Below are positions 6,970-8,798 of a stretch of DNA of 8,798 nt, in pieces. How positions within the stretch are numbered: position 1 is the stretch's first letter; each line of letters opens with the position of its first letter. Made by a program: the position numbers and the translations under genes. The notes beneath the pieces are model-generated. The model had not been told where the DNA came from and made no database searches. It saw only the letters and a program-made list of their open reading frames with translations. This stretch comes from Kiritimatiellia bacterium (GTDB lineage Bacteria > Verrucomicrobiota > Kiritimatiellia > RFP12 > UBA1067): positions 1 to 8,798 of the forward strand of contig JAFRNO010000582.1 of the NCBI GenBank assembly GCA_017430155.1, given 5' to 3'.

Positions 6970-6984
6970 GCGGTGGATCACCGC
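6970..6984 (+). promoter_or_regulatory. Intergenic hairpin between the repeat-protein and esterase genes
   Basis: GCGGTG (6970-6975), a three-base loop, and CACCGC (6979-6984) form a perfect six-pair GC-rich hairpin in the 49-base gap. No T-tract follows, so it is not an intrinsic terminator. It may protect or process the operon mRNA. It lies seven bases before the next ribosome site. Confidence 0.4.
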
Positions 6985-6990
6985 TGGCTT

Positions 6991-6998
6991 AGAGGAGA
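6991..6998 (+). promoter_or_regulatory. Strong ribosome binding site for the esterase gene
   Basis: AGAGGAGA contains GGAG at 6994-6997, eight bases before the ATG at 7006. It fixes the start of the last gene, whose first codons encode a normal signal peptide. Confidence 0.65.
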
Positions 6999-7005
6999 TT
7001 TGCCC

Positions 7006-8798
7006 ATGAAGGCAATCCGAATACTTGCTTTTGCCACAATGGTTACGGCGTTCGTTCCGTCGCCACTCTCCTGCGCCGCAGGGGACGTCGACTGGATTTC
7101 CGCGGAACTGTCGAAGCCTGTCCTGGGCGCGGACGCGGGACGGTCGTCGTGGCGTGCGATTTTTGCGGAGGTCGAGCGGACGGATGCCGCGTGTGATGCG
7201 GCCTGGCGGCGGATGAAAACGCACGAGGAGCTGCAGCGGTACGGAAAGGAGCTGCGCAGCCGCATGATTCGCGCCATGGGCGGTTTTCCGTCCGAGCGCT
7301 GTCCGCTGAACGCGCGCACGGTTGCCGTCCGAAAGCGCGACGGCTACACGGTGGAGAACGTCCTGTTCGAGAGCTGGCCCGGCGTTCATGTCTCCGCCAA
7401 CCTCTATCTGCCAGACGCCACGCGCTTCCCGCCGCCGCATCCCTGCGTGCTGATCGCGTGCGGACACAGCGGCGCGGGGAAGTCCGCCCCCAACTACGGC
7501 AGGGGCGGGGTGATGTCCGCCCGTGCCGGCGTCGCGGCGTTGGCGGTCGATCCGTTCGCGCAGGGCGAACGCGTCCAGGAGCGCGGGAAGAATCCCGTGG
7601 TCAACTGGGAGGAGCACAACCGCATCGGCTCGCTGGCAATCCTTCTTGGCGGCGGGTTCCCGCGCTTCCGCGTGTGGGACGCGATGCGCGCGCTGGACTA
7701 TCTTGAGACGCGTCCTGACATCGACGCCAAGGCGCTAGGCTGCATGGGGAATTCGGGCGGCGGAAACGTCACGGCCTTTCTGCAGGCGGTTGATCTCCGG
7801 CTCGCGGCGACGGCACCTGCCGGATATGTCTGTTCCTTTTCCCGTGCGGCCGAGAAGGCGACGATCGGTCCGGGGGACGCATGCCAGAACATATACGGAC
7901 AGCTGTCGTTTGGGTTGAACCACGCGTCATTCTGTCTTATGTCCGCGCCACTGCCTGTGCGCGTGCAGGCCTATCACGGTGACCTCGTATTCCCATTCGA
8001 TGGCACTCGGCACACAGTCGAACTTGTCGAAGGCGTGATGAGTCGACTCGGCTGGGGCGATCGCTTTGGCATGACGGACATGGAGGGTGGCCACTCTTGG
8101 TACGAGGGAAGCCGTGCGTCTTCCATTGACTGGATGAAACGCTGGCTCTGCGGGGACGCCGCCGCGCTTGCGCGGACGACGGAGGAGTACCGTATGCTTA
8201 GCAAAGACTTCGTCGGCAAGGCGTCAGACTGCGGGCCGGGCGATCCGGGAGGTCTCTCGTGCAGAGGCGGAGGCGTGTTGTCGTTGCCAGACGAGCGCAC
8301 GGTGTATGACATCATGCGTGATGACCTGAAGACGGCGATTTCCGCGCGGAAGGGCGCGGTCAAGCAAGCCGACCTGCGGCACATAGCCGGCATAGCCGAG
8401 CAAGGTGCAGTGCCGCTCAAGCGCATTGAGATTTCGGATGTGGCGTGCGGCGACGTGAGGGTCGTCCGTGAGGCGTATGTAAGACCGGACGGACTGAAAC
8501 TACCTGCTGTTGCGTTCATCCCTTCCAAGGCGTCGGGTACGCCGGTAATTGCCTTGAGCGCCGTCTCCCGCCGAAAATGCGCGGATGCCATCGCGAAACT
8601 CGTTGCGTCAGGACGCCCCGTGATTTCCATCGACCTGACCGGGGCTGGCGAAATTGCGTTGTCCGGAAGGATAAACGGGGGAAACTATTACGGACGCAAG
8701 GGGCGGGACGAGGAGCTTGCCGTGCTACTTTATGCGCTTGGCAAGTCGCTTGTGGGGCGTCGGGCAAGTGAACTTCAGGAAGTGGCGCTGGATCTGAA
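7006..8798 (+). CDS. Exported alpha/beta-hydrolase, acetylxylan-esterase-like, with a second hydrolase-like domain (3' end missing)
   Basis: At least 597 codons are open to the window end without a stop. The N-terminus is a Sec-type signal peptide (hydrophobic 4-22, likely cleavage after SCAA at 25). The first domain (about 90-390) matches large alpha/beta-hydrolases annotated as acetylxylan esterase or dienelactone-hydrolase-like. It has ACGHSG (151-156) near the oxyanion hole, VDPFAQGER after the next strand, the nucleophile Ser250 in GNSGGG, probable acid Asp332 in FDGTR (Asp326 is the other candidate), and His363 in GGHSW. From about 470 a second hydrolase-like unit appears, with PVIALS (513-518) and PVISIDLTGAGE (538-549); its catalytic residues, if any, lie beyond the window. 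Such enzymes remove acetyl or other ester groups from plant polysaccharides, which suits its place 49 bases behind the GH5 and repeat-protein genes. The exact ester is unknown; a peptidase is less likely. Confidence 0.82.
   Translation, partial: MKAIRILAFATMVTAFVPSPLSCAAGDVDWISAELSKPVLGADAGRSSWRAIFAEVERTDAACDAAWRRMKTHEELQRYGKELRSRMIRAMGGFPSERCPLNARTVAVRKRDGYTVENVLFESWPGVHVSANLYLPDATRFPPPHPCVLIACGHSGAGKSAPNYGRGGVMSARAGVAALAVDPFAQGERVQERGKNPVVNWEEHNRIGSLAILLGGGFPRFRVWDAMRALDYLETRPDIDAKALGCMGNSGGGNVTAFLQAVDLRLAATAPAGYVCSFSRAAEKATIGPGDACQNIYGQLSFGLNHASFCLMSAPLPVRVQAYHGDLVFPFDGTRHTVELVEGVMSRLGWGDRFGMTDMEGGHSWYEGSRASSIDWMKRWLCGDAAALARTTEEYRMLSKDFVGKASDCGPGDPGGLSCRGGGVLSLPDERTVYDIMRDDLKTAISARKGAVKQADLRHIAGIAEQGAVPLKRIEISDVACGDVRVVREAYVRPDGLKLPAVAFIPSKASGTPVIALSAVSRRKCADAIAKLVASGRPVISIDLTGAGEIALSGRINGGNYYGRKGRDEELAVLLYALGKSLVGRRASELQEVALDL

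Noticed and set aside
7459..7485. Walker A-like sequence GHSGAGKS in the last gene
   Set aside because: It fits GxxxxGKS by chance. It sits after a central strand of an alpha/beta-hydrolase, where a Gly-His near the oxyanion hole is expected, and no Walker B or NTPase context follows.
6940..7617. - strand open frame of 225 codons opposite the start of the esterase
   Set aside because: It has no motif, and it covers the hairpin, ribosome site and signal peptide of a well-supported + strand gene.

Overview
The window is GC-rich bacterial DNA with every recognisable gene on the + strand. It looks like a member of the Verrucomicrobiota/Kiritimatiellota–Lentisphaerota group, perhaps from a gut or other glycan-rich habitat. 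This placement is an inference. It rests on a topoisomerase IV B subunit of the type known from Bacteroidota, Chlamydiota and relatives, on a XylR-type regulator beside glycan enzymes, and on a secreted Gly-Gly repeat protein of a kind common in that group. No ribosomal RNA or other decisive marker is present.

Layout. Positions 1-246 hold the 3' end of a small-protein gene with two CxxCxGxG zinc-binding motifs, a proline run and a five-histidine tail. A strong intrinsic terminator (278-314) follows and runs directly into an extended -10 promoter (314-322) for parE (366-2210). A 131-base gap carries a tandem direct repeat and leads to a XylR-like regulator (2342-3520). A 95-base AT-richer gap holds a good sigma70-type promoter. 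After it come three exported proteins in one apparent operon: a Tat-exported family 5 glycoside hydrolase (3616-4722), a beta-helix-like repeat protein of about 725 residues (4779-6956), and a tandem-domain alpha/beta-hydrolase of the acetylxylan-esterase type (7006 to the window end, incomplete).

How the genes fit together. The regulator, GH5 enzyme, repeat protein and esterase form a plausible small glycan-use locus. A sugar released from the polymer would be sensed by the regulator. The GH5 enzyme would cut a beta-linked backbone, the esterase would remove acyl groups, and the repeat protein could act as a surface or extracellular scaffold. The substrate cannot be read from the sequence; acetylated xylan, mannan or glucan are guesses. 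The parE side is housekeeping DNA with very strong G/C-ending codon bias. That bias weakens after position 2211, marking a change from core to accessory content. No tRNA, rRNA, CRISPR array, insertion sequence or gene-free stretch over 300 bases was seen.
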